From assembly GCA_002790195.1 (NCBI GenBank), contig PFUR01000057.1, positions 1 to 64,000 on the forward strand: a DNA stretch of 64,000 nucleotides. Direction: 5' to 3'. The notes beneath the pieces are model-generated. The model had not been told where the DNA came from. It saw nothing but the letters and a program-made list of their open reading frames with translations, and made no database searches. Shown piece by piece: positions 55,442 to 64,000 of the stretch. The position numbers and the translations under genes are program-made. The stretch comes from Flavobacteriales bacterium CG_4_9_14_3_um_filter_40_17 (GTDB lineage: Bacteria > Bacteroidota > Bacteroidia > Flavobacteriales > Flavobacteriaceae). Each line of letters begins with the position of its first letter. The first letter of the stretch is position 1.

Positions 55442-56041
55442 ATGAAAAAGGTATTATTTATATTTCTGTTTTTGAGTTTTCAATGGACAATTGCCCAACC
55501 CAAAGATTTTGTTTCCGAAAACGAAAAGCACAGGAAAGAAATCAATAAATATTTTTTTAAAAGAGATAAAACACCTCTCAAGCCAGAAGATTTATTCGGT
55601 TTTAAAGGTTTGAATTATTTTCCGATCGATGCGGCATATTACGTTGAAGCTAAGTTTATCAGAACACCTGCGGAATCTCCTTTTTTGATGAAAACCACCA
55701 CCGGTCGCAAGCCGGTTTATGTGAAATATGGTTATGCCGAATTCGAGCTTCAAGAAAAAAAATTCAAATTAAATATTTATCAAAACATAGATTTTCAAGC
55801 CACGGTTGAAGAAAAACACACACTTTTCGTTCCGTTTACAGATTTGACCAATGGCGAAGAAACTTACGGTGGTGGCAGATATTTGGATGTTGAAAATCCA
55901 ATTGGCAATAAAGTCATACTCGATTTTAACCGAGCTTACAATCCTTATTGTGCTTATAACGAAAAATATTCCTGCCCCATCCCCCCTTCCGAAAACGATT
56001 TGAAAGTAGCCATTAGAGCAGGTGTGAAAAAATATAAATGA
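55442..56041 (+). CDS. DUF1684 protein, exported
   Basis: 199 aa. Signal peptide to about residue 18. The C-terminal two thirds carry the DUF1684 signature: FVPFTDLTNGEETYGGGRYLD, then LDFNRAYNPYCAYNEKYSCPIPP, ending with LKVAIRAGVKKYK. The family is widespread and its function unknown; two cysteines in the last block could be structural. In this window it sits alone between the M28 peptidase and lgt. Confidence 0.9.
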   Translation: MKKVLFIFLFLSFQWTIAQPKDFVSENEKHRKEINKYFFKRDKTPLKPEDLFGFKGLNYFPIDAAYYVEAKFIRTPAESPFLMKTTTGRKPVYVKYGYAEFELQEKKFKLNIYQNIDFQATVEEKHTLFVPFTDLTNGEETYGGGRYLDVENPIGNKVILDFNRAYNPYCAYNEKYSCPIPPSENDLKVAIRAGVKKYK

Positions 56042-56115
56042 ACTTGAAAAAACTTCTAAATTCAAGTGATACATCATTTTTAAATGGTTAATTTTAACGC
56101 GCCAAATTAAAATAT

Positions 56116-56934
56116 ATGAACTTATTGAGTATCTATTGGAGTCCGAGTGAAGGGATTGACCTCGGCTTTTTTATTATCCGGTTTTACAGTCTGATGTTTG
56201 TTGTTGCGTTCACGACTGGATGGTTTTTGATGAAAAAAATCTTTCTCTATGAAAAAATAGCTATAGAAAAATTAGATTCCATTTTCATTTATGCCGTCGT
56301 TGCCACTTTGGTTGGCGCACGTCTCGGACATTTTTTATTCTACGAGCCTGAAGAATTTATCAACGATCCGCTTGGCATCCTGCTTCCGGTAAAGTTCAAC
56401 CCTTTCAGAATCACAGGATATCAGGGATTGGCAAGCCATGGTGCAGCTATCGGTATGATTATCGCCATGTATTTGTACAGCAAGAATGTAATACACAAAC
56501 CTTTGCTTTGGGTGCTTGATCGTGTCGTAATTACGGTTGCTTCCGGAGCAATTTTTGTCAGGCTTGGTAATTTTTTCAATTCCGAAATTGTCGGCCGGCC
56601 GGTTTCCGAGAGTTTCCCTTTGGGGGTGGTTTTTAAAAATTTAGGAGAATCGTATCCGCGCCACCCGGCTCAGTTATACGAAGCGTTTGGGTATATTTTT
56701 GTTTTTCTAATCTTATATTACACCTATTGGAAAACCGGAAAAAGAAACCAACCGGGGTATTTGCTCGGCCTTTTTTTCGTGTTGCTTTGGTCTGTCCGTT
56801 TTTTGGTCGAATTTGTCAAAGAAAGCCAAGGCGGTTTCGAAACTTCTCTGGGTATTTTCTCCACCGGGCAATGGCTGAGTATTCCTTTTATTTTGCTCGG
56901 TTTTTATCTGCTTTTTAGAACATCAAAAATTTAG
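56116..56934 (+). CDS. lgt: Prolipoprotein diacylglyceryl transferase
   Basis: 272 aa, seven-helix inner membrane enzyme that transfers diacylglycerol from phosphatidylglycerol to the lipobox Cys of prolipoproteins. Signs: ARLGHFLFYEP near 74, SHGAAIGMI near 115, the Lgt signature RLGNFFNSEIVGRPVSE near 155, and HPAQLYEA with the essential His/Tyr region. A putative lipoprotein gene follows by 2 bp and would be a client. Confidence 0.96.
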   Translation: MNLLSIYWSPSEGIDLGFFIIRFYSLMFVVAFTTGWFLMKKIFLYEKIAIEKLDSIFIYAVVATLVGARLGHFLFYEPEEFINDPLGILLPVKFNPFRITGYQGLASHGAAIGMIIAMYLYSKNVIHKPLLWVLDRVVITVASGAIFVRLGNFFNSEIVGRPVSESFPLGVVFKNLGESYPRHPAQLYEAFGYIFVFLILYYTYWKTGKRNQPGYLLGLFFVLLWSVRFLVEFVKESQGGFETSLGIFSTGQWLSIPFILLGFYLLFRTSKI

Positions 56935-56936
56935 TT

Positions 56937-57428
56937 TTGAATAGATTTGTCGCCCTCCTTTTTATTGCTCTTCTGTGGGTGTCCTGCAAGGAGAAAAACC
57001 ATTCGGAAAGCATCAAAACCAAACCCATCACTTTTCAACATAATGCTGATTTGTGGATAATTGACGCGACCTCCAAAGACACAATTCAGCGATTGGCTAT
57101 CGAAATTTCGGACGATGACTATGAAATTCAAACCGGGTTGATGTATCGCGAAAGTATGGAAGACAATCAAGCTATGTTGTTTATCTTTCCCGAGCCAAGT
57201 ATGCATTCTTTTTACATGAAAAATACACTGATTCCTTTGGATATTATTTTTATTGATGAAAATCATCAGATTGTCAATATTCAAAAAAATGCCAAACCTT
57301 TGGATGAAACTTCGCTTCCATCCGAAAAACCGGTTCAGTATGTATTGGAAATCAACGCTGGGCTAAGCGGCCAATGGCAACTAAAACCCGGAGACAAAGT
57401 GGAGTGGGGACTCAATTTAACTGAATAA
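56937..57428 (+). CDS. DUF192 lipoprotein
   Basis: 163 aa from a TTG start at 56937, two bases after the lgt stop. This start is chosen because it begins a lipoprotein signal (hydrophobic 4-13, then lipobox ending in Cys17), and the next in-frame ATG is inside the domain. The DUF192 domain covers about 38-158: IQTGLMYRESMEDNQAMLFIF, MKNTLIPLDIIFID, VLEINAGLSGQWQLKPGD. The fold is known from structures but the function is not settled. It is cotranscribed with lgt. Confidence 0.9.
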   Translation: MNRFVALLFIALLWVSCKEKNHSESIKTKPITFQHNADLWIIDATSKDTIQRLAIEISDDDYEIQTGLMYRESMEDNQAMLFIFPEPSMHSFYMKNTLIPLDIIFIDENHQIVNIQKNAKPLDETSLPSEKPVQYVLEINAGLSGQWQLKPGDKVEWGLNLTE

Positions 57429-57504
57429 TGACAATGGATAGGTTTTGGTTTTATAAGCTGTAAAACAAATCCTTAGCATTCTGTATTCAATCTCCAATCC
57501 TAAC

Positions 57505-57689
57505 AACAAGAATTCGACTAATCCAAAATGCGTCAGTTTGAGTGAAATTCCGAGAAGAATTTTGTATCGAAAACCAGCATTTTGGGTACAAAATCCTATT
57601 CTCGATACACTTTCCTCCCAAATTCTTGGGATCAAAGCACTCGAATTGACGGTTTTTGTATCCATTATAAAAATAATCGAACTCAGGTT
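57505..57689 (-). mobile_element. MITE-like element, copy C (185 bp, opposite orientation)
   Basis: It is the reverse complement of copy B over its whole length. The right end TAATCGAACTCAGGTT (57674-57689) is intact; the left end AACAAGAATTCGACTA (57505-57520) is degraded. Both flanks read AAC, a probable 3-bp target duplication. The hairpin TCCCAA/TTGGGA lies at 57616-57631. It sits 9 bp from the icmF stop codon and lies between the 3' ends of DUF192 and icmF. Open frames across it (57417-57665 minus, 57538-57870 plus) are artefacts. Confidence 0.82.
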
Positions 57690-57698
57690 AACAACGTG

Positions 57699-60600
57699 TT
57701 ACATATTTCTTCTGTATTGCCCGCCGACCTCAAACATTTTTTTGGTGATTTGCCCCAAAGAGCAAACTTTAGCAGCTTCCATCAAGTACGCGAAAATGTT
57801 TCCGTTGTTGACTGCAACTTCCACAAGTTGGTTTAACACAACTTCCGATTCTTTTTCAAAAGTTTTGTGAAGCGTGTTCAAGGTATTTATTTGGTTTATT
57901 TTTTCTTCCTCAGTTGCGCGGATGACCTCTCCGGGAAGTACCGTTGGCGAACCTTTGCTACTCAAAAATGTATTCACACCGACTATAGGGAATACGCCGT
58001 TGTGTTTGAGCGTTTCGTAATACATACTTTCTTCCTGAATTTTTGAACGCTGATACATAGTTTCCATCGCACCCAAGACTCCTCCACGCTCGGAAATCTT
58101 GTCAAATTCCAAAAGCACAGCTTCTTCCACTAAGTCGGTGAGTTCTTCGATGATAAATGAGCCTTGAATCGGGTTTTCGTTTTTTGCTAAACCCAGTTCT
58201 TTATTGATAATTAATTGGATTGCCATCGCTCTCCGAACAGATTCTTCGGTGGGCGTAGTGATGGCCTCGTCGTAAGCATTGGTATGTAGCGAATTGCAGT
58301 TGTCATAAATAGCATACAAGGCTTGCAAGGTGGTGCGTATGTCGTTAAAATCTATTTCTTGTGCATGAAGCGACCTACCTGAGGTCTGAATGTGGTATTT
58401 TAACATCTGCGAACGCTTGTTAGCTCCGTATTTTTTCTTCATCGCTTTGGCCCAAATCCTTCGGGCTACCCGGCCAATGACGGCATATTCCGGGTCGATT
58501 CCGTTGGAAAAGAAAAAAGAAAGATTAGGCGCGAAATCATCAATTTGCATACCGCGACTCAAATAATATTCCACGTAAGTAAAACCATTAGATAAGGTAA
58601 AGGCTAACTGCGTAATCGGGTTGGCTCCCGCTTCGGCTATGTGATAGCCCGAAATAGAAACCGAATAAAAATTCCGAACTTTGTTTTCGATGAAATATTG
58701 TTGCACATCGCCCATCAGCCGGAGGGCAAATTCTGTTGAGAATATGCAAGTGTTTTGTGCTTGGTCTTCTTTGAGAATATCAGCTTGTACGGTACCGCGA
58801 ACTTGTTGGATGGTATCTATTTTGATTTGTTGATAGGCATCTGGAGAGAGAACTTCATCTCCGGTAACGCCGAGTAACAACAAACCAAGGCCGTTACTTC
58901 CTAACGGAATCTTGTTTTCGCTGCGGTATTGTGGCCGTTCCAATCCACGTTTCTCGTATCGCGCTTTCAACTTTTCTTCCACCAATGATTCTAATTGATT
59001 TTCTCGTATGTATTTTTCGCAATTCTGATCGATGGCTGCATTCATAAAAAAAGCCAGCAACATGGGAGCAGGCCCGTTGATGGTCATGCTGACAGAAGTT
59101 GATGGATCGGTGAGGTCGAAACCGGAATACAGTTTTTTGGCATCATCTAGGCAGCAGACAGAAACTCCGGCATTGCCTATTTTTCCGTAAATATCCGGCC
59201 GGATGTGTGGGTCGTGCCCGTAGAGTGTCACACTGTCAAAGGCGGTGGAAAGCCTTTTGGCGGGTAGCCCGAGGCTGACGTAATGAAAACGTTTGTTAGT
59301 CCGTTCGGGGCTGCCTTCGCCGGCAAACATTCGGGCTGGATCTTCACCTTGTCTTTTGAACGGATACAAGCCGGCGGTATAAGGAAATTCTCCTGGCAGA
59401 TTTTCCTGTAATTGCCAGCGCAACAAATCGCCCCAAGCTTGATAGACCGGCAACGATACTCTCGGAATTTGCAAACCAGAAAGCGAACGTGTATGGGTTT
59501 CTGCTTTGATTTCTTGCCCTCTGACTTTGAATGTGTATGCAGGATTTTTATACTGAAGTTTAACACTTTCCCATTGGCAAATCAAATCCCAGTTTTTGGA
59601 AAATAAATCAACTTTAATTTTTTCAAATTGATTCATCAAAAGTTTTAAAAAGTTGTCATTCTCTATTTTGCTTTTATGGTCTGAGATTGACAAATCTTCC
59701 ATGCCGTTTTTGTGTAAAATAGGTTTTATGCCGATTAAACTTTCGATGGTTTTATATATGCCATAAAGTTTTTGTGCTATATCTGCCTGCGAAAAAGCAA
59801 TTTTGTCGTAAGCTCGGTTATTTTCCGATATTTCAGATAAATAGCGCGTGCGGTTGGGCGGTATGATGTATATTTTTTCGCTCATTTCGCCACTTGCGTG
59901 AAAGGTGGAGGGGAGGGCAGCACCTGTTTTTTCGACGATTTTATTTATGACGGAGCGGTAGAGTGCGTTCATACCCGGGTCATTGAATTGCGAAGCTATC
60001 GTACCGAACACAGGCAATTTGTCCAAATCAGTTTCCCAAAGCTGGTGGTTGCGCTGAAATTGTTTTTTAACATCCCGCAAGGCATCTGCCGCGCCACGCT
60101 TGTCAAATTTGTTGATGGCTACCAAATCGGCAAAGTCGAGCATGTCTATTTTTTCTAATTGCGTAGCTGCTCCAAACTCCGGTGTCATCACATAGAGCGA
60201 CACGTCCGAATGTTCGATGATTTCCGTATCGCTTTGCCCGATTCCGGAAGTTTCAAGAATTATAAGGTCATATTCGGCAGCTTTGAGAATTTCAACAGTT
60301 TCTTCGACATATTTTGACAGAGCCAAATTAGATTGGCGCGTTGCCAACGAACGCATATACACATTTGGGTGGTTGACCGCATTCATTCGGATACGGTCGC
60401 CCAATAAGGCACCACCACTTTTACGCTTGGACGGATCGACCGAGATGATACCTAAGGATTTATCCGGAAAATCGGCTATAAATCGTCGAATGAGCTCATC
60501 AATTAAGGAAGATTTTCCCGCACCGCCGGTTCCTGTGATACCCAACACGGGGGATTTTTTGGCTGGTTTTTTAATCTTAGTAAACAATTTATGAAAAGTC

Positions 60601-61163
60601 TCAGGTTCGTTTTCTGCCAATGAAATCAAACGGGCAATGATGTTTTTATGTTTGTTTTTTAAGGCTGATTTGAGGTCAATGTTCGGTGGGATTTCACGCA
60701 AGTTAAAATCGGCCTTTTCAACCAAATCATTAATCATTCCTTGCAATCCCATCGCTCTGCCGTCATCGGGTGTGTAAATTCGCGTGATGCCATAATCCAT
60801 CAAACTCTTGATTTCTTCGGGAAGAATCACTCCGCCTCCGCCACCAAATATTTTGATTTGGGGTGCACCTTTTTGCTGAAGCAAATCAAACATGTATTTG
60901 AAATATTCATTGTGCCCGCCTTGGTAAGAGGTCATCGCGATGGCGTGTGCATCTTCCTGAATGGCAGTATGCACTACCTCTTCCACACTTCGGTCATGTC
61001 CTAAATGAATTACTTCTACGCCGGTGGACTGAATGATGCGTCGCATGATGTTGATGGCTGCATCATGCCCGTCGAAAAGCGAAGCTGCTGTAACGATGCG
61101 TACGTTTTGCTTGGTTTTATAAGGTGTTATTTGTTGCATATTTTGTAATGTTCGATGATTCAA
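57699..61163 (-). CDS. icmF: Fused isobutyryl-CoA mutase (IcmF): B12-binding domain, G-protein chaperone and mutase
   Basis: 1154 aa, a three-part adenosylcobalamin enzyme that interconverts isobutyryl-CoA and n-butyryl-CoA. N-terminal B12-binding domain (about 20-150) with the cobalamin His33 in [13 protein letters not shown]; a MeaB-type G-protein domain (about 195-510) with P-loop GTGGAGKSS (211-219), which protects and reloads the cofactor; then the mutase TIM barrel (about 560-1140). This domain order is unique to IcmF and separates it from methylmalonyl-CoA mutase. The start is at the ATG at 61163. The product links to branched-chain and fatty acid catabolism. Confidence 0.95.
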   Translation of the reverse strand: MNHRTLQNMQQITPYKTKQNVRIVTAASLFDGHDAAINIMRRIIQSTGVEVIHLGHDRSVEEVVHTAIQEDAHAIAMTSYQGGHNEYFKYMFDLLQQKGAPQIKIFGGGGGVILPEEIKSLMDYGITRIYTPDDGRAMGLQGMINDLVEKADFNLREIPPNIDLKSALKNKHKNIIARLISLAENEPETFHKLFTKIKKPAKKSPVLGITGTGGAGKSSLIDELIRRFIADFPDKSLGIISVDPSKRKSGGALLGDRIRMNAVNHPNVYMRSLATRQSNLALSKYVEETVEILKAAEYDLIILETSGIGQSDTEIIEHSDVSLYVMTPEFGAATQLEKIDMLDFADLVAINKFDKRGAADALRDVKKQFQRNHQLWETDLDKLPVFGTIASQFNDPGMNALYRSVINKIVEKTGAALPSTFHASGEMSEKIYIIPPNRTRYLSEISENNRAYDKIAFSQADIAQKLYGIYKTIESLIGIKPILHKNGMEDLSISDHKSKIENDNFLKLLMNQFEKIKVDLFSKNWDLICQWESVKLQYKNPAYTFKVRGQEIKAETHTRSLSGLQIPRVSLPVYQAWGDLLRWQLQENLPGEFPYTAGLYPFKRQGEDPARMFAGEGSPERTNKRFHYVSLGLPAKRLSTAFDSVTLYGHDPHIRPDIYGKIGNAGVSVCCLDDAKKLYSGFDLTDPSTSVSMTINGPAPMLLAFFMNAAIDQNCEKYIRENQLESLVEEKLKARYEKRGLERPQYRSENKIPLGSNGLGLLLLGVTGDEVLSPDAYQQIKIDTIQQVRGTVQADILKEDQAQNTCIFSTEFALRLMGDVQQYFIENKVRNFYSVSISGYHIAEAGANPITQLAFTLSNGFTYVEYYLSRGMQIDDFAPNLSFFFSNGIDPEYAVIGRVARRIWAKAMKKKYGANKRSQMLKYHIQTSGRSLHAQEIDFNDIRTTLQALYAIYDNCNSLHTNAYDEAITTPTEESVRRAMAIQLIINKELGLAKNENPIQGSFIIEELTDLVEEAVLLEFDKISERGGVLGAMETMYQRSKIQEESMYYETLKHNGVFPIVGVNTFLSSKGSPTVLPGEVIRATEEEKINQINTLNTLHKTFEKESEVVLNQLVEVAVNNGNIFAYLMEAAKVCSLGQITKKMFEVGGQYRRNM

Positions 61164-61182
61164 ACCTTTAAATTGTTGTAAT

Positions 61183-61200
61183 GTTTGATAGCAATCAAAC
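61183..61200. promoter_or_regulatory. Perfect inverted repeat upstream of icmF
   Basis: GTTTGAT-AGCA-ATCAAAC, an 18-bp site 20 bp upstream of the icmF start. It could be an operator or a leader hairpin. I find no clear TAnnTTTG box just upstream of it on the minus strand. Confidence 0.4.
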
Positions 61201-61368
61201 TGTGTATATTATGAACGCAATTTACGGATATTTTAAAAAATGTAGATTTCTATTTTTGATTATTTAACTAATGAGAATATTAATGAGAATTGTTCAAAAC
61301 TCAAAAGGGAAAAATAATTAACAGTTGTTTCCTCAATTTTTTTGACAATAATATCCATCGAATTTTGA

Positions 61369-61376
61369 TATATTTG
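61369..61376 (+). promoter_or_regulatory. -7 box upstream of the PfkB-type kinase gene
   Basis: TATATTTG, full match to TAnnTTTG, 96 bp before the ATG at 61472; TTG at 61342-61344 could be the -33 box, but the 24-bp spacer is long. The 308-bp icmF/kinase gap holds nothing else recognisable. Confidence 0.45.
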
Positions 61377-61471
61377 TTATTCAAGTTCGAATTTTTTTCG
61401 AATTCGCAATCAGTAGTCAGTGTAGCTGCGTCAGGTATCGGCATAATAATAAAGTTTAAATCAAATTTCAT

Positions 61472-62440
61472 ATGTACAAAATAGCTGTAATTGGTCCAAT
61501 TCCAAGAGATACCATCCTCACTTACAAAAATGAAACCATACAGAAATATGGTTGTGCCACCCATCCGACCATAGCACTAGCTAAATTATTGGAGGAAAAC
61601 GGGCAGGTCATACCCATATCCCACCTGCATAAAAAAGATCATCAAGCTGTGGTCAATCTTTTCAAAGATTATGCAAACATTGATACTTCGGGGCTTTGTT
61701 GTAAACAAGACAGGGGTTCGGTCATCGAGTTGCGTTTTTTGGATCAAAATAATCGGCTTGAGAAGCAGACTGCTTTTATGAATCCGATATTGCCGGAAGA
61801 TGTTGCCTCTTTTATGGATGCCAATGCGTTTGTTTTTGTGCCGATTACTGATTTTGAAATTTCATTGAGTACGCTTCAGTATATTAAAAAAAACAGCCAA
61901 GGGATTGTTATTTTTGATGCGCATGGGCCGACGACTTCGATGAATATAAACGGCAGCCGGGAACGCAAATTTTGGATAGACCGCGACGAGTGGCTTCCTT
62001 ATATTGATGTATTGAAAATGAACCTTGAAGAGTCGCAGTGTTGTTGGTTTAAAAACGAATACACGATTGAAGAAATGGGTCATTATGATGAGCACAATAC
62101 CGAACATTTAGACGATTTTGCCAATTATGTATTAAACAAAGGTGTTCGTGTGCTTTATGTCACCTTAGATTCTAGAGGTTGTGTAGCTTATTTTTTGGAA
62201 AACAGCAAAGTTCGCAAAGAGTGGATCGCTTCTGTCCCCGTTAAAGAAGTAATCGATACCACGGGTTGTGGCGATTCGTTTGCAGGCGGTTTGGCTTATG
62301 GTTTTGCGGTCTATAACGACCCTGTGAAAGCTGCTCAATTTGCCAACACACTCGGCGCGTTACGTACCCAGGGAAAAACCTATGAAGTCTTTAAAAACTT
62401 ATCCGAAACAGAAGCGATTGTAAAGGAGTATTATACCTAA
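61472..62440 (+). CDS. PfkB-family carbohydrate or nucleoside kinase
   Basis: 322 aa ribokinase fold. The C-terminal signature is DTTGCGDSFAGG (about 265-276), containing the catalytic Asp of GDS; the usual fourth residue is Ala (DTTGAGDSF), here Cys. A conserved NLEE motif near 190 binds Mg-phosphate. At the N-terminus, IGPIPRDTI replaces the common GG motif for sugar binding. The substrate cannot be told from the sequence, and neighbours give no hint. The 289 bp after it are AT-rich with nothing recognisable. Confidence 0.85.
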   Translation: MYKIAVIGPIPRDTILTYKNETIQKYGCATHPTIALAKLLEENGQVIPISHLHKKDHQAVVNLFKDYANIDTSGLCCKQDRGSVIELRFLDQNNRLEKQTAFMNPILPEDVASFMDANAFVFVPITDFEISLSTLQYIKKNSQGIVIFDAHGPTTSMNINGSRERKFWIDRDEWLPYIDVLKMNLEESQCCWFKNEYTIEEMGHYDEHNTEHLDDFANYVLNKGVRVLYVTLDSRGCVAYFLENSKVRKEWIASVPVKEVIDTTGCGDSFAGGLAYGFAVYNDPVKAAQFANTLGALRTQGKTYEVFKNLSETEAIVKEYYT

Positions 62441-62729
62441 TATTTCAAAGACTATTTAATTTAGAATAGGTGAGATTATCATGATGATGACTAATGCATC
62501 GTATGGTATAATCTTCCCGCAAATCACGGCAAAAAATGAAAAAAAAATCTTCGTTAACTAATAAAGAGGCCTTTTTTCTACACTCTAAACGATGGTTTTT
62601 CCCTTTTAAAAATATTGTCCAATAAAAATGATTTTATCAAACATGTAGATAGTATTTAACAACATTTTTTGCCGTTTTTAGTCTTTTCGAACTTATTTCA
62701 AACCCGAAAGATTTGGGGTCTGGTTCGCA

Positions 62730-63683
62730 TTATATTTGATTAGATAAAAAGGCAATTACGTTTTCTTCAATTCTTTTTTGAATGTTGTCTATCGGTGCTT
62801 TTTGAAACTTTTCACCCATGATTTGTTCGTACAATTCAATGTAACGCTCGGAAACACTTTGTACATAATCATCTGTCATTTCAGGGACTTTTTGCCCTTC
62901 TTTTCCACTAAATTCATTACTTATAAGCCATTGACGCACAAACTCTTTGGAAAGTTGCTTCTGTTCTTGTTTGTTTTTTTGTCTTTCTTGATAACCTTCG
63001 GCATAGAAATAGCGGGAAGAATCAGGGGTGTGGATTTCATCAATCAAAACTATTTTTCCGTCTGTGGTTTTCCCGAATTCATATTTGGTATCGACCAAAA
63101 TCAAACCGCGCTTTTTGGCGATTTCTGTCCCGCGAGCGAAGAGTTTCCGGGTGTAATCTTCCAATTGAAGGTAGTCGGATTCGGACACAATTTGCCGCGA
63201 CAAAATCTCCTCCCTCGAAATATCCTGATCGTGTTTCCCTTGGTCTGCCTTGGTAGTCGGTGTGATGATAGGCCGCGGGAAAGCATCATTGACAGACATC
63301 CCTTCGGGCATGGCTACACCGCACAAAGCGCGTTTGCCTGCCACATATTCACGGGCGGCGTGGCCTGAAAGATAACCTCTGATAACCATTTCCACCTTGA
63401 AGGGTTTACACAAATGACCAACCGCCACATTTGGGTCGGGGGTGCTGATAAGCCAATTGGGAATCAAATCGGATGTTTCGTTCATAAATCGGGTCGCAAT
63501 TTGATTCAGGATTTGCCCTTTGTAGGGAATTCCTTTCGGGAGAACAACATCAAAAGCGGAAATACGGTCAGAGGAAATCATCACAAGGATGCGGCCGTCT
63601 ATGTTATAAACATCCCGGACTTTGCCGTGATATACAGATTTTTGCCGAGGGAAATTAAAACGGGTTTGGGTGAGGGTTTGCAT
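62730..63683 (-). CDS. purC: SAICAR synthetase
   Basis: 317 aa, of the longer fungal-like type. It joins CAIR with aspartate in purine synthesis. Signature motifs are [17 protein letters not shown] (about 37-53), [23 protein letters not shown] and [14 protein letters not shown] (about 200-225). The segment GKVRDVYN near 20 binds ATP. It lies 109 bp downstream of phoH on the same strand, an order also seen in other Bacteroidota. Confidence 0.95.
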   Translation of the reverse strand: MQTLTQTRFNFPRQKSVYHGKVRDVYNIDGRILVMISSDRISAFDVVLPKGIPYKGQILNQIATRFMNETSDLIPNWLISTPDPNVAVGHLCKPFKVEMVIRGYLSGHAAREYVAGKRALCGVAMPEGMSVNDAFPRPIITPTTKADQGKHDQDISREEILSRQIVSESDYLQLEDYTRKLFARGTEIAKKRGLILVDTKYEFGKTTDGKIVLIDEIHTPDSSRYFYAEGYQERQKNKQEQKQLSKEFVRQWLISNEFSGKEGQKVPEMTDDYVQSVSERYIELYEQIMGEKFQKAPIDNIQKRIEENVIAFLSNQI

Positions 63684-63792
63684 TATTTTTTTTATGTATT
63701 TATCGAAAACGAATTTAATTATAGAAAACTGATGACACAGATTAAACGGGTTTTTACAGATTTGGTAATTTCATGACAAATAATTATTTCCC

Positions 63793-64000
63793 TCACGATG
63801 TTTCAATGTTTTCAATATGCTTGTAAGCAGCAATGATGTTTTTTACCAATTGATGCCGGATGACATCTTTATCATCTAAAAATACGATTCCGATGCCTTC
63901 AATATCTTTAAGAACCAGCAAAGCTTCTTTGAGGCCGGAGATTACACGGCGTGGCAGGTCAATTTGCCCGGGGTCGCCGGTGATGAGGAACTTAGCACTT
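63793..64000 (-). CDS. phoH: PhoH-family ATPase, C-terminal end (partial)
   Basis: The last 68 codons are present; the rest lies beyond the window. Read on the minus strand, the peptide begins [18 protein letters not shown] (the PhoH-family segment with the Walker-type TGDPxQxDLP motif) and continues [36 protein letters not shown], stopping at 63793-63795. PhoH-like proteins are ATPases often linked to RNA metabolism. Confidence 0.9.
   Translation of the reverse strand, partial: SAKFLITGDPGQIDLPRRVISGLKEALLVLKDIEGIGIVFLDDKDVIRHQLVKNIIAAYKHIENIETS

Overview
The window looks like a chromosomal segment from a low-GC member of the Bacteroidota, most likely a Flavobacteriia-type organism. The signs are: TAnnTTTG-type -7 promoter boxes in front of many genes (thrS, pheT, lysS, grpE, the desaturase), almost no Shine-Dalgarno motifs, a DnaJ with only two zinc-finger motifs, an NtrC-like regulator that ends without a DNA-binding domain, and families typical of the phylum (IcmF, DUF1684, DUF192, M13 and M28 exported peptidases). 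Most of the segment is ordinary housekeeping DNA. I saw no rRNA, tRNA, CRISPR array, prophage, integrase or transposase gene.

Layout. 1-9 kb: the end of gapA, a TPR-containing hybrid histidine kinase, a DUF3179 lipoprotein, pheT, prmC. 7.3-10.6 kb: thrS-infC-rpmI-rplT, with infC apparently starting at AUA, closed by a strong terminator. 10.9-21 kb, minus strand: nhaA, then a fatty-acid beta-oxidation operon (marR, fadN-type hydratase/dehydrogenase, a four-helix-bundle S23-like gene, thiolase, acyl-CoA dehydrogenase) and an acyl-CoA synthetase. An 18-bp perfect palindrome overlaps the predicted marR promoter and is the likely autoregulatory operator. 21-24.3 kb: a lone hisA, then an accessory island with hairpins, a 524-bp segment bounded by inverted repeats, and a two-gene cassette (unknown 260-aa protein plus PIN-domain nuclease) flanked by two attC-like repeats. 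24.3-33.5 kb: lysS, rsmG, a fatty-acid desaturase, an aminotransferase, and the minus-strand genes tpiA, prmA, clpS, purM, coaD. 33.7-39.5 kb: a DUF1080 protein, a decayed cassette region broken by a MITE, an M13 peptidase, a conserved exported protein, and a sigma-factor/outer-membrane-protein pseudogene. 39.6-49.9 kb: rdgB, rlmH, nadC, yihY, priA, a LytTR regulator, a hydrolase, a lytic transglycosylase, grpE-dnaJ. 50-64 kb: a NatAB-type ABC exporter, an NtrC-like regulator, an M28 peptidase, DUF1684, lgt-DUF192, icmF, a PfkB kinase, purC and the end of phoH.

The most unusual material is mobile or repetitive DNA: (i) attC-like sites around the PIN module, one with a clear paired-arm structure and integron-type core boxes; (ii) a MITE family of about 185-210 bp in three copies with 16-bp terminal inverted repeats, probable 3-bp target duplications and a central hairpin whose sequence differs between copies while pairing is kept; (iii) a degenerate 300-360-bp intergenic repeat in two copies. 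The strongest candidate for an undescribed system is the PIN nuclease with its 260-aa partner, carried as a cassette.
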